From positions 1-46,021 of the forward strand of contig NZ_SMJZ01000051.1 in NCBI RefSeq assembly GCF_004348345.1: DNA of 46,021 nucleotides, read 5' to 3'. Position 1 is the first letter of the stretch; each line of letters begins with the position of its first letter. The notes under the pieces are model-generated. The model had not been told where the DNA came from, searched no databases, and saw only the letters and a program-made list of their open reading frames with translations. This stretch comes from Nonomuraea longispora (GTDB taxonomy: Bacteria > Actinomycetota > Actinomycetes > Streptosporangiales > Streptosporangiaceae). Both the position numbers and the translations under genes were made by a program. This document shows positions 1 to 9,116 of the stretch, one piece after another.

Positions 1-1
1 G

Positions 2-1806
<1,805 letters not shown>

Positions 1807-1978
1807 CACAAGTGTTATGCCGCACCAGTGGGCGTCATTCTTCGTAATGGCCGGAAATCAGTCATAAAGGGGGAGTTATCGCGCAGCACTGAAGAGAAAA
1901 ACCCGCTCTTCCCCACGGCTTCGTAGATACTCTTTGACCCACGCGGCATTGGGGTGGGGCGGTGGCGAGGGAGCCTGC

Positions 1979-2476
1979 ATGCTTGACCAGCGAAATCATC
2001 AGGGCAAGTTCGCCGAGGACTATGTGCGTGCCCTCGCCTCGGCCGCCGGGCTGCTCGTCTACAAGGACGACCTCGACCACGACGGGATAGACCTCGGCTT
2101 CCGCTATCCGGGCCGGGCGGGGCACATCTCGTCGCCCGCGATCGAGGTGCAGGTCAAGTCGTGGTCCGCGCCGTCGTGCAAAGGGCCCGACCTGTACTTC
2201 CACGGGCTGAACGAGGTGCAGTACAACAAGCTCGCCGCGGGCCCTTTCCTCGTCCCGCGTTACCTGTTCGTCGTCGTGGTGCCGCGTGAGAGAGACCATT
2301 ACGCGCGGGTGGAGACCGAAGGGCTGACGCTCAGCCGGCTCTGCTACTACCGGGGCTTCGAGGGTGAGCAGGCCATCGCCTCCCCGAGCAGCAAGCGCCA
2401 CGCGCCCGTACGCGTGCCGCTGGGCAACGTCCTCACCGTGCGCGCCCTGCGCGAGCTCGTCGGCGCGCCCGCGTGA
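1979..2476 (+). CDS. DUF4365-type PD-(D/E)XK nuclease-like protein, first gene of a putative defence operon
   Basis: 165 aa. The order Gly/Glu-rich start (NHQGKFAEDYV), aromatic core, DHDGIDL (about residues 36-42) and IEVQVKS (about 58-64) is the layout of DUF4365 proteins. That family belongs to the PD-(D/E)XK nuclease fold and is common in restriction and defence islands. The Asp of DGIDL and the QVK of VQVKS would be the metal-binding residues. An ATG 45 nt further upstream is in frame, but the one used here follows GAGGGA by 6 nt and begins where family similarity begins. The stop overlaps the next start (GTGA), so the two are coupled. Nuclease activity is inferred from fold motifs. Confidence 0.75.
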   Translation: MLDQRNHQGKFAEDYVRALASAAGLLVYKDDLDHDGIDLGFRYPGRAGHISSPAIEVQVKSWSAPSCKGPDLYFHGLNEVQYNKLAAGPFLVPRYLFVVVVPRERDHYARVETEGLTLSRLCYYRGFEGEQAIASPSSKRHAPVRVPLGNVLTVRALRELVGAPA

Positions 2477-3573
2477 CCAGCCGCCTGTCGGTCGCCGACA
2501 TCAGCAGCTACCTCGCCATGACCGGCTGGTCCCGCCAGCCCGGCGAGTGGCGGGGCGCATCCGTGTGGGTGCACGAGGGCGACCACGAGATCCTGGTGCC
2601 GGGCACCGACGACCTCGGCGACGGGCCCCGGCGGATCAGGGAGATCCTCACCCTGCTGGCGCGGCTGGAGGGCCGCTCCCGGGAGGACATCGCCTCCGAC
2701 ATCGGCACGCCCATGGCCGACGTGCAGTGGTACAGAGCCTCCATCGCCCCCGTCGACGGGCAGGTCAAACTCCTCGACGCGGTCACGGCACTCACCAGCG
2801 CGCAGGCCGCCCTCGGCGCGGCGGCCCGCGCCGTGCTCACCGGCCCCCGGCCCGTGTACGACGGCGTGGCGCCCAAGGAGGTGCGTGACCTGCTCGACCG
2901 CGTCTGGGTCGGGCCGATCGTGCCCACGGGCGACCTCCTCACGGTCCGCGTTCCGCTGGAACGTGCCACACCAGGCGATCCACCGCTGGCCCGCCGCGCC
3001 CTGACCCTGCTCCAGCGCGCCGCGGAGCTGCTGCTCGAAGCCGGCGCCGAGGTGCACAGGACCGGAGACATCAGCACGTTCGACGGCATCGTGCGGGACG
3101 GCGTGTCGGCCGAGCTCTGCCAGGCGCTCGCCCGCTTCGCCGGCTCCGACCCCGGCGCCCGGTTCGAGGTCGGCTTCCGCTGGGCGCGGGCGCTGCCCTC
3201 GGGCGTTCCCGCGCGCCGGCTCGTCTTCGAGCCCGAGACGGGACGGCTGTTACGCCGCGTCGCGCACCGGCTGCGCCGCCTCCACAGCGACAGCGCCTCG
3301 GTCACCGGCCTCATCGCCATGCTCGTCGACATCGGCGGCGAGGACCGCTTCCGCGTCCAGGTCCGCGGCGACGTGGCGGTCGGCGGCACCGGGTCGCGCG
3401 GCTCGATCTGGGTGCGGCTGCCCGACGAGGCGGCCTACGACGTGGCCGTCGAGGCGCACAGGAGCAGGACTCCCGTACGCGCTCGCGGCACGCTGCGGGA
3501 GGTTTCCGGCCGCCGCGAGCTCACGGCGACCACCTTCGGCACAGTCATGGACCATCCATCCGAGGAGAACTGA
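2473..3573 (+). CDS. Unrecognised 366-aa protein, second gene of the putative defence operon
   Basis: No family recognised. It starts with GTG overlapping the stop of the DUF4365 gene and ends 2 nt before the next start. The sequence is soluble, with no signal peptide or membrane segment. The first ~120 residues look helical (MTGWSRQPGEW, REILTLLARLEGR). Residues ~130-250 look like a mixed alpha/beta domain (RVWVGPIVPTGDLLTVRVPLE). The end, about 290-360, is strand-rich (VRARGTLREVSGRRELTATTF) and resembles a small beta-barrel. Coupling to a nuclease-like gene and an ATPase suggests a structural or DNA-binding subunit of one complex; this is inference from context only. Confidence 0.65.
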   Translation: MTSRLSVADISSYLAMTGWSRQPGEWRGASVWVHEGDHEILVPGTDDLGDGPRRIREILTLLARLEGRSREDIASDIGTPMADVQWYRASIAPVDGQVKLLDAVTALTSAQAALGAAARAVLTGPRPVYDGVAPKEVRDLLDRVWVGPIVPTGDLLTVRVPLERATPGDPPLARRALTLLQRAAELLLEAGAEVHRTGDISTFDGIVRDGVSAELCQALARFAGSDPGARFEVGFRWARALPSGVPARRLVFEPETGRLLRRVAHRLRRLHSDSASVTGLIAMLVDIGGEDRFRVQVRGDVAVGGTGSRGSIWVRLPDEAAYDVAVEAHRSRTPVRARGTLREVSGRRELTATTFGTVMDHPSEEN

Positions 3574-3575
3574 CC

Positions 3576-4211
3576 ATGGACGACACCACCTTCGGGGCCC
3601 CGGAGCGGGCTTCGCTGCTCGGCTTGATGACGCTCGGCGGGGCGGCGTCCAACCCCGAGCTCAAGGAGCATGTCGGCACGACGCTCAACGGGAAGGCCCG
3701 GCTGCTGCTGAACCAGCGCGGCCTCGTCACGAGCGGCAAGCAGGGCAGGGCGTACCACCACACGCTCACCGACAAGGGCTGGGCCTGGTGCGTGGCCGAG
3801 CTCACGGGCACCGCCCCGGCCCGCTCGGGGTCGATCGGCCGCACCCTCTACGGGGTCCTCGGCCTGATCAAGGGCTATCTCGACGCGGCGGATCTGAGCC
3901 TGGCCGACTTCGTCGTCACGGCCCGCGAGCCCGCCGTCACGGGCGGGGACGATCTCGCCGGAACGATCCGGGAGGCGTACTGGCGGCTGGCGCGCGAACC
4001 CCAGGACTGGGTGCTCCTGACCAGGCTGCGCCCGCTGCTCGGCGACGCCCCCACCGACGAGGTCGACGAGACGCTGCGGCGGATGGAGCTTCTCCCGGAC
4101 GTGCATCTGGTGCCGCAGGCCGACCAGAAGACGCTGACCGACGACGACAGGAAAGCGGCCGTGCTGGTGAACGGAGTGAGCAAGCACCTTCTGGCGATCG
4201 AGGCCCGGTGA
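3576..4211 (+). CDS. Winged-helix-like 211-aa protein, third gene of the putative defence operon
   Basis: The first ~70 residues read as a winged helix: a helix (LLGLMTLGGAASN), a recognition-helix-like stretch (ELKEHVGTTLNGKARLLLNQRGLV) and a wing (TSGKQGRAYHHTLTDKGWAWC). Typical of MarR/PadR-like folds, it could bind DNA or act as a kleisin-like adaptor. The remaining ~140 residues are mostly helical (TLYGVLGLIKGYLDAADLSLADFV; VSKHLLAIEAR) and unrecognised. The ATG follows GAGGAG by about 9 nt. The stop overlaps the start of the ATPase (GTGA), so it is produced together with the ATPase. Whether it is a regulator or a subunit cannot be told from sequence. Confidence 0.65.
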   Translation: MDDTTFGAPERASLLGLMTLGGAASNPELKEHVGTTLNGKARLLLNQRGLVTSGKQGRAYHHTLTDKGWAWCVAELTGTAPARSGSIGRTLYGVLGLIKGYLDAADLSLADFVVTAREPAVTGGDDLAGTIREAYWRLAREPQDWVLLTRLRPLLGDAPTDEVDETLRRMELLPDVHLVPQADQKTLTDDDRKAAVLVNGVSKHLLAIEAR

Positions 4212-7200
4212 ACGAACAGGAAGAACGTGCCCTACGGGCCGTCTCCCGGGTGCTCGACTGGGCGACGACCTCCGAACACGCGTGGAACCCGCCGCCCTTC
4301 CACGTCGACGGCATGCACCCACGGGCCGAGCGGCTCATCCTCGACGGCATCGAGGAGGCGTCGCTCGCCTCCCGTACGAGCCCGCTCGGGGTCGTGATCC
4401 AGGGCGAGGGCGGCGCGGGCAAGACCCATCTTCTCGGCTGGGTACGGGGCCGGATCGTCCAGGCCGGCGGCTACTTCTTCATGGTCGACTTCAGCGCGGG
4501 CGAGAACTTCTGGCGCCGGACGACAAGCGCGATGGTCGAGGACCTGGGCCGGTCCGCCGGCGGACCGGGCTCCCCCGTCCAGGCGCTGGTGGCGCTGCGC
4601 TCCCTCGCCGAGCTCGCGGGGACCGGCGACCGGATGGAGGCGGCGGCCGAACGCGGCGCCGGCCTGACCCGCAAGGATCTCGACGCGCTGGTGGACGGCC
4701 TGCTGGCCAGGGACCGGCGGCTGCTGCGGTGCCGCGACACCATCCGGGCGCTGGCTCTGTACGCCACCGCCTCCGGCCACGCCCTCGACGTCGCCCATGA
4801 CCACCTGATGTCGACGGAGGAGGCGGAGGACGGCGACCGCCAGGCGTGGGGCATGGGCAAGGGCGTCAAGGACCACCACGACATCGCGGTCGAGTTGTCG
4901 ACGATCCTCGCGCTGACCGGCCCCAGCGTCATCGCGGTGGACCAGATCGACGCCATACTCGGGCACTCCCGAGCCGGTACGGCGTCCGGCGCGCAGGCCG
5001 GCGACGAGCCGCGTAAGGACGTGATCGACGAGATCGCGGCCGGCCTCATGGCCCTGCGCCACGCCACCCAGCGTTCGCTCTGCCTGGTCGCCTGCCTGCC
5101 CGCGTCCTGGAGCCTGATCAAGGAACGAGCCATCGGTACGGTGCAGGACAGGTTCAGGACGTCGCTGATCCTCACCACGCTCGCGAGCGCCGACATCGCC
5201 CGCAGCCTGGTCGAACGGCGCTTCGCCGTGGCCTTCGAGGACGCGGGCTGCACGCCGCCCGGCCCGCTCTGGCCGATCGCGCCGGATGCGTTCGCGACCG
5301 CGCCCGGTCTCACGCCGAGGACCCTCCTGCGGCGCATCAGCGCGCACGTCGAGACGTGCCGCGTGGAGGGCAGGGCGACCCTGCTGGAGAGGTTCCATCA
5401 GGACCCTCCGGCCCCGCCGCTCACCGGCGGCGCCCCCGCCGTGTCCGAGGCGGACCTCGCCCGGCTCGACGCCCGCTTCGCCGGCCTGCGCGCGCAGGCC
5501 GATCCGTCGGACGCGTTCGACCCCGCCCACGAGGACGAGCTCGCTCCCCCGCTGCTCGCCGCCGGCCTCAGCGCCTGGATCACCGAGCAGGGCGACGCCG
5601 GCCGCGCCTTCTCCGTCGATCCGCCGCCGGGCCGAAGGCCCAGCCTTCACGCGCGGTTGCGCCAGGAACTCGACCCCGACTCGGAAGAGCAGCGGCACTG
5701 GACGTTCCGGATGATCGGGGCACCGCATCCGATCGCGGCGCTCAAACGGCTGAACGACGGCATCAAGGAGTCGGGGCTCGGTCCTGAGAAACCCGACCGG
5801 TGTTTCGTCGTCCTGCGCAACCAGGCGTGGTCGGACGGTCCGGCGACGCAGGCCCGGGTGACCCACCTGAAGGACTGCGGTGGCAGGGCGCTCACGCTGC
5901 GCGCGGACGACCTGCGCGTGTTCGACGCGCTGCGCCGGATGGCGGCCGAGCAGGATCCGGAGTTCGACACGTGGTTGCGGACCCGGCGCCCGGCGAGCGG
6001 CACCGAACTCCTCGGCGGCCTCCTGGACGCGCTCCCGCCGGAGGCCACCCCCGATACGCAGGAACAGGCCGATGCGCTCCCGGGTCGTGGCGGCGGTGCC
6101 GTCATCCCGGTCGGCAGGCGGTTCGACACCGGTGCGGACCTGGAGCTGAAGGTGGAGGCGCTGGCCCGCCACACCGCCGTCTTCGCGGGGTCCGGGTCGG
6201 GCAAGACCGTGTTCCTGCGCCGGCTCGTGGAGGAGTGCGCGCTGCACGGCGTGTCCTCGATCGTGCTCGACTCGAACAACGACCTGGCCCGGCTGGGCGA
6301 TCCGTGGCCCGCCCCGCCCCCGGGATGGGGGGACGGCGACGCGGAGAAGGCGGACCGCTATTTCGCCGAGACGGAGGTGATGGTCTGGACTCCGGGCCGC
6401 TCGCGCGGGCGCCCGCTGACCTTCCAGCCGCTGCCCGACTTCGCGGCCGTACTGGGCGATCGGGACGAGCTGGACTCGGCGCTCGGCCTGGCGGTCGCGG
6501 CGCTGGCCCCACGGGCGAACGTCAACGGCGCCAGTGCCAAGGCGCGCAAGGGCAAAGCCGTGCTCCGGCAGGCGCTGGAATACTTCGCACGTGCGGGTGG
6601 CGGCGACTTCACGTCGTTCCTGGGCATGCTCGCGGACCTTCCGCTCGGGGTGAGCCAGATCGACCGGGCGGACCAGATCGCCTCCGAGCTGGGTCAGCTC
6701 CTGACCGCCGCGACGATCAACGACCCGCTGTTCGCCGGCCACGGCGAGCCGGCCGACCCCGAGCAGTTGCTGACCCCGTCGGCGGGCAAACGGGCCCGCG
6801 TGTCGGTCATCAGCTTCGTCGGGCTCGGCGAGGACGCGCGGCCCGGTTTCGTCAGCCAGCTCCAGATGGCCCTGTTCTCCTGGATCAAGCGGAACCCGGC
6901 GCGCGGCCGACCCCTGAACGGCCTGTACGTGATGGACGAGGCGCAGTCGCTCGTACCGGCCACACCCAGGACGGAGGCGCTGGCCAGCACGCTGACCCTG
7001 GCGTCGCAGGCCCGTAAGTACGGCCTCGGCCTGGTCTTCGCGACCCAGGCGCCGCGCGGCCTGCACAACCAGATCGCCGGCAACGCCACGACCCAGTTCA
7101 TCGGCAGGATGAACAGCCCCACGCAGATCGACGTGGTCCAGAGCCTGGCCAGGGCCCGGGGCGGACGGGCGGACCGGGTCGGGCGGCTGGAGGTCGGCCA

Positions 7201-7318
7201 GTTCTACACGGTGAGCGACGGCATCCCCGAGACGCTGGTCCGCACTCCGCAGTGCCTGAGCCATCACCCCGCCGACCCGCTCACCGAACAGGAGATCATG
7301 CGGCGCGCAGCCCCGTGA
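4208..7318 (+). CDS. Two-motor ATPase: N-terminal AAA-like NTPase fused to HerA/FtsK-like ATPase; fourth gene of the putative defence operon
   Basis: 1036 aa with two nucleotide-binding sites. The first has Walker A GEGGAGKTHLL at about residues 63-73 and a Walker B-like SVIAVDQIDAIL near 240, in a STAND/Orc-like AAA region. The second has Walker A GSGSGKTVFLRRL near 660, Walker B LYVMDEAQSLVP near 905 and the FATQ motif near 943, with a downstream ATQAPRGLHNQI segment typical of HerA/VirB4/FtsK-like DNA motors. The reading frame stays open 420 nt upstream, but that part overlaps the previous gene in another frame. The GTG at 4208 overlapping its stop (GTGA) is the sensible start. HerA-like motors paired with a PD-(D/E)XK nuclease are a recurring theme in antiviral systems; the role here is inferred. 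Confidence 0.8.
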   Translation: MNEQEERALRAVSRVLDWATTSEHAWNPPPFHVDGMHPRAERLILDGIEEASLASRTSPLGVVIQGEGGAGKTHLLGWVRGRIVQAGGYFFMVDFSAGENFWRRTTSAMVEDLGRSAGGPGSPVQALVALRSLAELAGTGDRMEAAAERGAGLTRKDLDALVDGLLARDRRLLRCRDTIRALALYATASGHALDVAHDHLMSTEEAEDGDRQAWGMGKGVKDHHDIAVELSTILALTGPSVIAVDQIDAILGHSRAGTASGAQAGDEPRKDVIDEIAAGLMALRHATQRSLCLVACLPASWSLIKERAIGTVQDRFRTSLILTTLASADIARSLVERRFAVAFEDAGCTPPGPLWPIAPDAFATAPGLTPRTLLRRISAHVETCRVEGRATLLERFHQDPPAPPLTGGAPAVSEADLARLDARFAGLRAQADPSDAFDPAHEDELAPPLLAAGLSAWITEQGDAGRAFSVDPPPGRRPSLHARLRQELDPDSEEQRHWTFRMIGAPHPIAALKRLNDGIKESGLGPEKPDRCFVVLRNQAWSDGPATQARVTHLKDCGGRALTLRADDLRVFDALRRMAAEQDPEFDTWLRTRRPASGTELLGGLLDALPPEATPDTQEQADALPGRGGGAVIPVGRRFDTGADLELKVEALARHTAVFAGSGSGKTVFLRRLVEECALHGVSSIVLDSNNDLARLGDPWPAPPPGWGDGDAEKADRYFAETEVMVWTPGRSRGRPLTFQPLPDFAAVLGDRDELDSALGLAVAALAPRANVNGASAKARKGKAVLRQALEYFARAGGGDFTSFLGMLADLPLGVSQIDRADQIASELGQLLTAATINDPLFAGHGEPADPEQLLTPSAGKRARVSVISFVGLGEDARPGFVSQLQMALFSWIKRNPARGRPLNGLYVMDEAQSLVPATPRTEALASTLTLASQARKYGLGLVFATQAPRGLHNQIAGNATTQFIGRMNSPTQIDVVQSLARARGGRADRVGRLEVGQFYTVSDGIPETLVRTPQCLSHHPADPLTEQEIMRRAAP

Positions 7319-7470
7319 GGATCGTCTCGGTTCCAGGACGGGCGGGACTGCGGCCTTTGCGTGGTGAATTCGCCGTCAAGCATCCCTGAAATTGCCGGAT
7401 ATGTCCCGGAATATGCCGATATGGGTGCTAGCGTCCGAATTGGAAGATGCGATCAACGGGGGGAGGAACA

Positions 7471-7602
7471 ATGACGTTCGACTTCCAGCACGGAGGAGGC
7501 TGCGGCCGCAGGCGCCGCTGGCGTCGCCGTCGTTGCCGTCGCAGGCGCTGGTGGGGCGGCTGGGGCGGCTCCTGGTGGGGCGACGACTGGGACTGGTGGT
7601 AA
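7471..7602 (+). CDS. Arg/Trp/Gly-rich 43-aa peptide
   Basis: Small gene with an ATG 5 nt after a strong GGGGGAGG ribosome binding site. The product starts MTFDFQHGGGC. Three runs of four arginines follow, separated by single Trp and Cys residues (residues 13-26). The tail consists only of Trp, Gly, Ser and Asp and ends WDWW. In all there are 12 Arg, 9 Trp, 9 Gly and 2 Cys. There is no signal peptide. The composition recalls cationic Arg/Trp membrane-active or nucleic-acid-binding peptides, or the precursor of a modified peptide, but no family is recognised and no modification enzyme is adjacent. The strong ribosome binding site and the following terminator-like hairpin are the arguments that it is real. 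Confidence 0.6.
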   Translation: MTFDFQHGGGCGRRRRWRRRRCRRRRWWGGWGGSWWGDDWDWW

Positions 7603-7611
7603 CCCGGTCAA

Positions 7612-7690
7612 CGAGAGCCGCGGATTGCGGCGATGCCGGTGTGCGGCCTACACCCGTTGGCGATTGCACCCTCGCCGCAATCCGCTCTCG
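7612..7690. terminator. Long inverted repeat between convergent genes
   Basis: Arms at about 7620-7633 and 7672-7685 pair perfectly over 14 bp (GCGGATTGCGGCGA against its complement), with outer CGAGAG/CTCTCG pairing and an inner GGTGT/ACACC helix. It lies between the 43-aa peptide gene and the convergent HNH nuclease gene, so a bidirectional terminator is the simplest reading. There is no T-run. Confidence 0.6.
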
Positions 7691-7697
7691 TGTCACC

Positions 7698-8351
7698 TCA
7701 GCACTTGCGCAGCATGTTGAGCAGGGCGATCTTCTCGTTCCGCGTCACGAAGAGCCGGTAGTGGCGTTTCACGGTGATCCAGGAGACGGCATAGCGGCAC
7801 CAGTGGGCGCGGCGCGGCGGGCGCCAGCTCTGCGGGCCCTTGGCGCCCTTCGCGATGTTGGTGGAGTGACTCACCGTGATCAGCTCCGGCCGGGTCAGGT
7901 CGTTGGCGAACGCCCGTCTGCGCGCCCAGCTCCATCTGCTGGCCCCCGAACGCCACGCGTACGCCAGCGGTACGACATGGTCGACGTCGACCAGCCTCTC
8001 GCTCTTGAGCTTCTTGCCGTCGTACGGGCTGTACCAGACGCCCTCGACCGGATGGCAGGCCGCGTTCTTGCGCACCCGCCGGCCGTCACGCGCCAGCACC
8101 ACCTCGCGAACGCTGCACTTACCCTTGTGCGGCGCCCATCGGGGCTGGAAACGGCGGTGGCTGTAGCCGCGGATCGACAACGGCCTCGACACCTTCAACT
8201 GCGCGAGCATGCGACGGGCCATCGCGCCGGCCTCGGCCTGTGACCGTTTGCGTGTGTCCGCGGCTGCCTGCGAGGTCGCGACGACAGCGGTCATCGGGAC
8301 GGCCAGCAATGTCAGCACGACGATTCTGCCCAGCCGGGTCAAGGAGATCAT
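7698..8351 (-). CDS. Secreted HNH endonuclease family protein (DUF1524-like)
   Basis: About 217 aa. The N-terminus is a Sec signal (MISLTRLGRIVVLTLLAVPMTAVVA, then AAA-D). The core motif LVDVDHVVPLAYAWRSGA (about residues 120-137) is the DHV-type HNH signature of the secreted DUF1524/HNH group. N-terminal to it is the conserved YSPYDG. WCRYAVSWITVKRHY near the C-terminus fits the family, as do four cysteines that may form disulfides. An ATG 51 nt upstream is possible, but the one chosen follows GGTGGAG by 4 nt and starts the signal peptide. A secreted nutritional or competitive nuclease is the likely role. Confidence 0.82.
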   Translation of the reverse strand: MISLTRLGRIVVLTLLAVPMTAVVATSQAAADTRKRSQAEAGAMARRMLAQLKVSRPLSIRGYSHRRFQPRWAPHKGKCSVREVVLARDGRRVRKNAACHPVEGVWYSPYDGKKLKSERLVDVDHVVPLAYAWRSGASRWSWARRRAFANDLTRPELITVSHSTNIAKGAKGPQSWRPPRRAHWCRYAVSWITVKRHYRLFVTRNEKIALLNMLRKC

Positions 8352-8466
8352 GTCTCCACCCCTACCAGCACGCCCGCCCCCGGCGGCAGCGATATTCAGC
8401 AAACCGCGAGGCGACTCAACCGTTCCTCGCCGTCACGTTAGCGCTCGCCCGCACCACGCCCAGGTG

Positions 8467-8895
8467 TTACGGCCTCCCGCCGATGGCGCAGGCGCGGCAC
8501 GCGGGCCTGCCGCAGGTGCACTGCATGATGGCGTCCAGAACGTCGTGGTCGTGGTAGAGGCACTGATCCTTGCAGGTGTGCCGCGGCACGAAGCCCGCCT
8601 GGATCTCGTCGGGCCACGGCTCGTGGCCTTCCCGGCAGCGTACGAACCGCTCGGGGTCGGACGTGTGCAGCCCCTGCATGCGTGCGCGGGCCTGGCCCTC
8701 CAGCGTCCGCGTCTCCTCCACCACGGTGGTGAGCTGGGCGGCGATGGCGGAGTACTGCTCGTCCCCGGTGCGTACGTGCGCGGCCCGCAGCGCCATCGCG
8801 GCATTGCTCAGGAATCGTGTGGCGTCCTGAAGATCGGTGGTGTGGTGCAACTGGATTCCGGTAACGCCTCGGACCCACACGGCGTCGTCTTGCAT
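8467..8895 (-). CDS. Hypothetical 142-aa protein with Cys/His-rich C-terminus
   Basis: Not recognised. The first ~75 residues look helical (ATRFLSNAAMALRAAHVRTG; TTVVEETRTLEGQARARMQGL). The last ~55 residues carry clustered Cys/His: CREGHEP, HTCKDQCLYHDHD and CTCGRPACRAC, which could bind zinc. No signal peptide or membrane segment. The ATG follows an AAGGG by about 8 nt. It is transcribed toward the HNH nuclease gene but separated from it by about 115 nt, so co-transcription is uncertain. Confidence 0.6.
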   Translation of the reverse strand: MQDDAVWVRGVTGIQLHHTTDLQDATRFLSNAAMALRAAHVRTGDEQYSAIAAQLTTVVEETRTLEGQARARMQGLHTSDPERFVRCREGHEPWPDEIQAGFVPRHTCKDQCLYHDHDVLDAIMQCTCGRPACRACAIGGRP

Positions 8896-9083
8896 CGATC
8901 AACCCTTCAACAACGACTCAGGGGGATACGCCGAAGGATAATGCGGCTTTTACCGGGCTTTTCCGAGTGAAGTGACCGGGTTGACCTTCCCGCACTGCCG
9001 CGAAAGTGGCCTGCGCCCGCGAAATCCCGACGGGAACGGGCCTGCGTGCCGCCGCTCATTCTTTGCCAGAATATTAGGGAAAT

Positions 9084-9109
9084 GGCCCCGTGAGCATTCT
9101 CGCGGGGCC
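9084..9109. terminator. Terminator hairpin downstream of fmdA
   Basis: GGCCCCGTGAG pairs with CTCGCGGGGCC (one G-U pair) around the 4-nt loop CATT, eight bases past the formamidase stop codon. Strong GC stem; no T-run. Confidence 0.7.
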
Positions 9110-9116
9110 ACCCCGG

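Noticed and set aside
4232..7267. Very long open frame on the minus strand opposite the two-motor ATPase
   Set aside because: It mirrors codon positions of a clearly functional ATPase. Its product is Arg/Gly/Val/Glu-rich without motifs, the usual artefact of high-GC antisense frames.
7408..7435. ECF-sigma promoter (GGAAT...CGTC) before the Arg/Trp peptide gene
   Set aside because: The 19-nt gap is longer than usual for this class and the words are short, so chance is likely.
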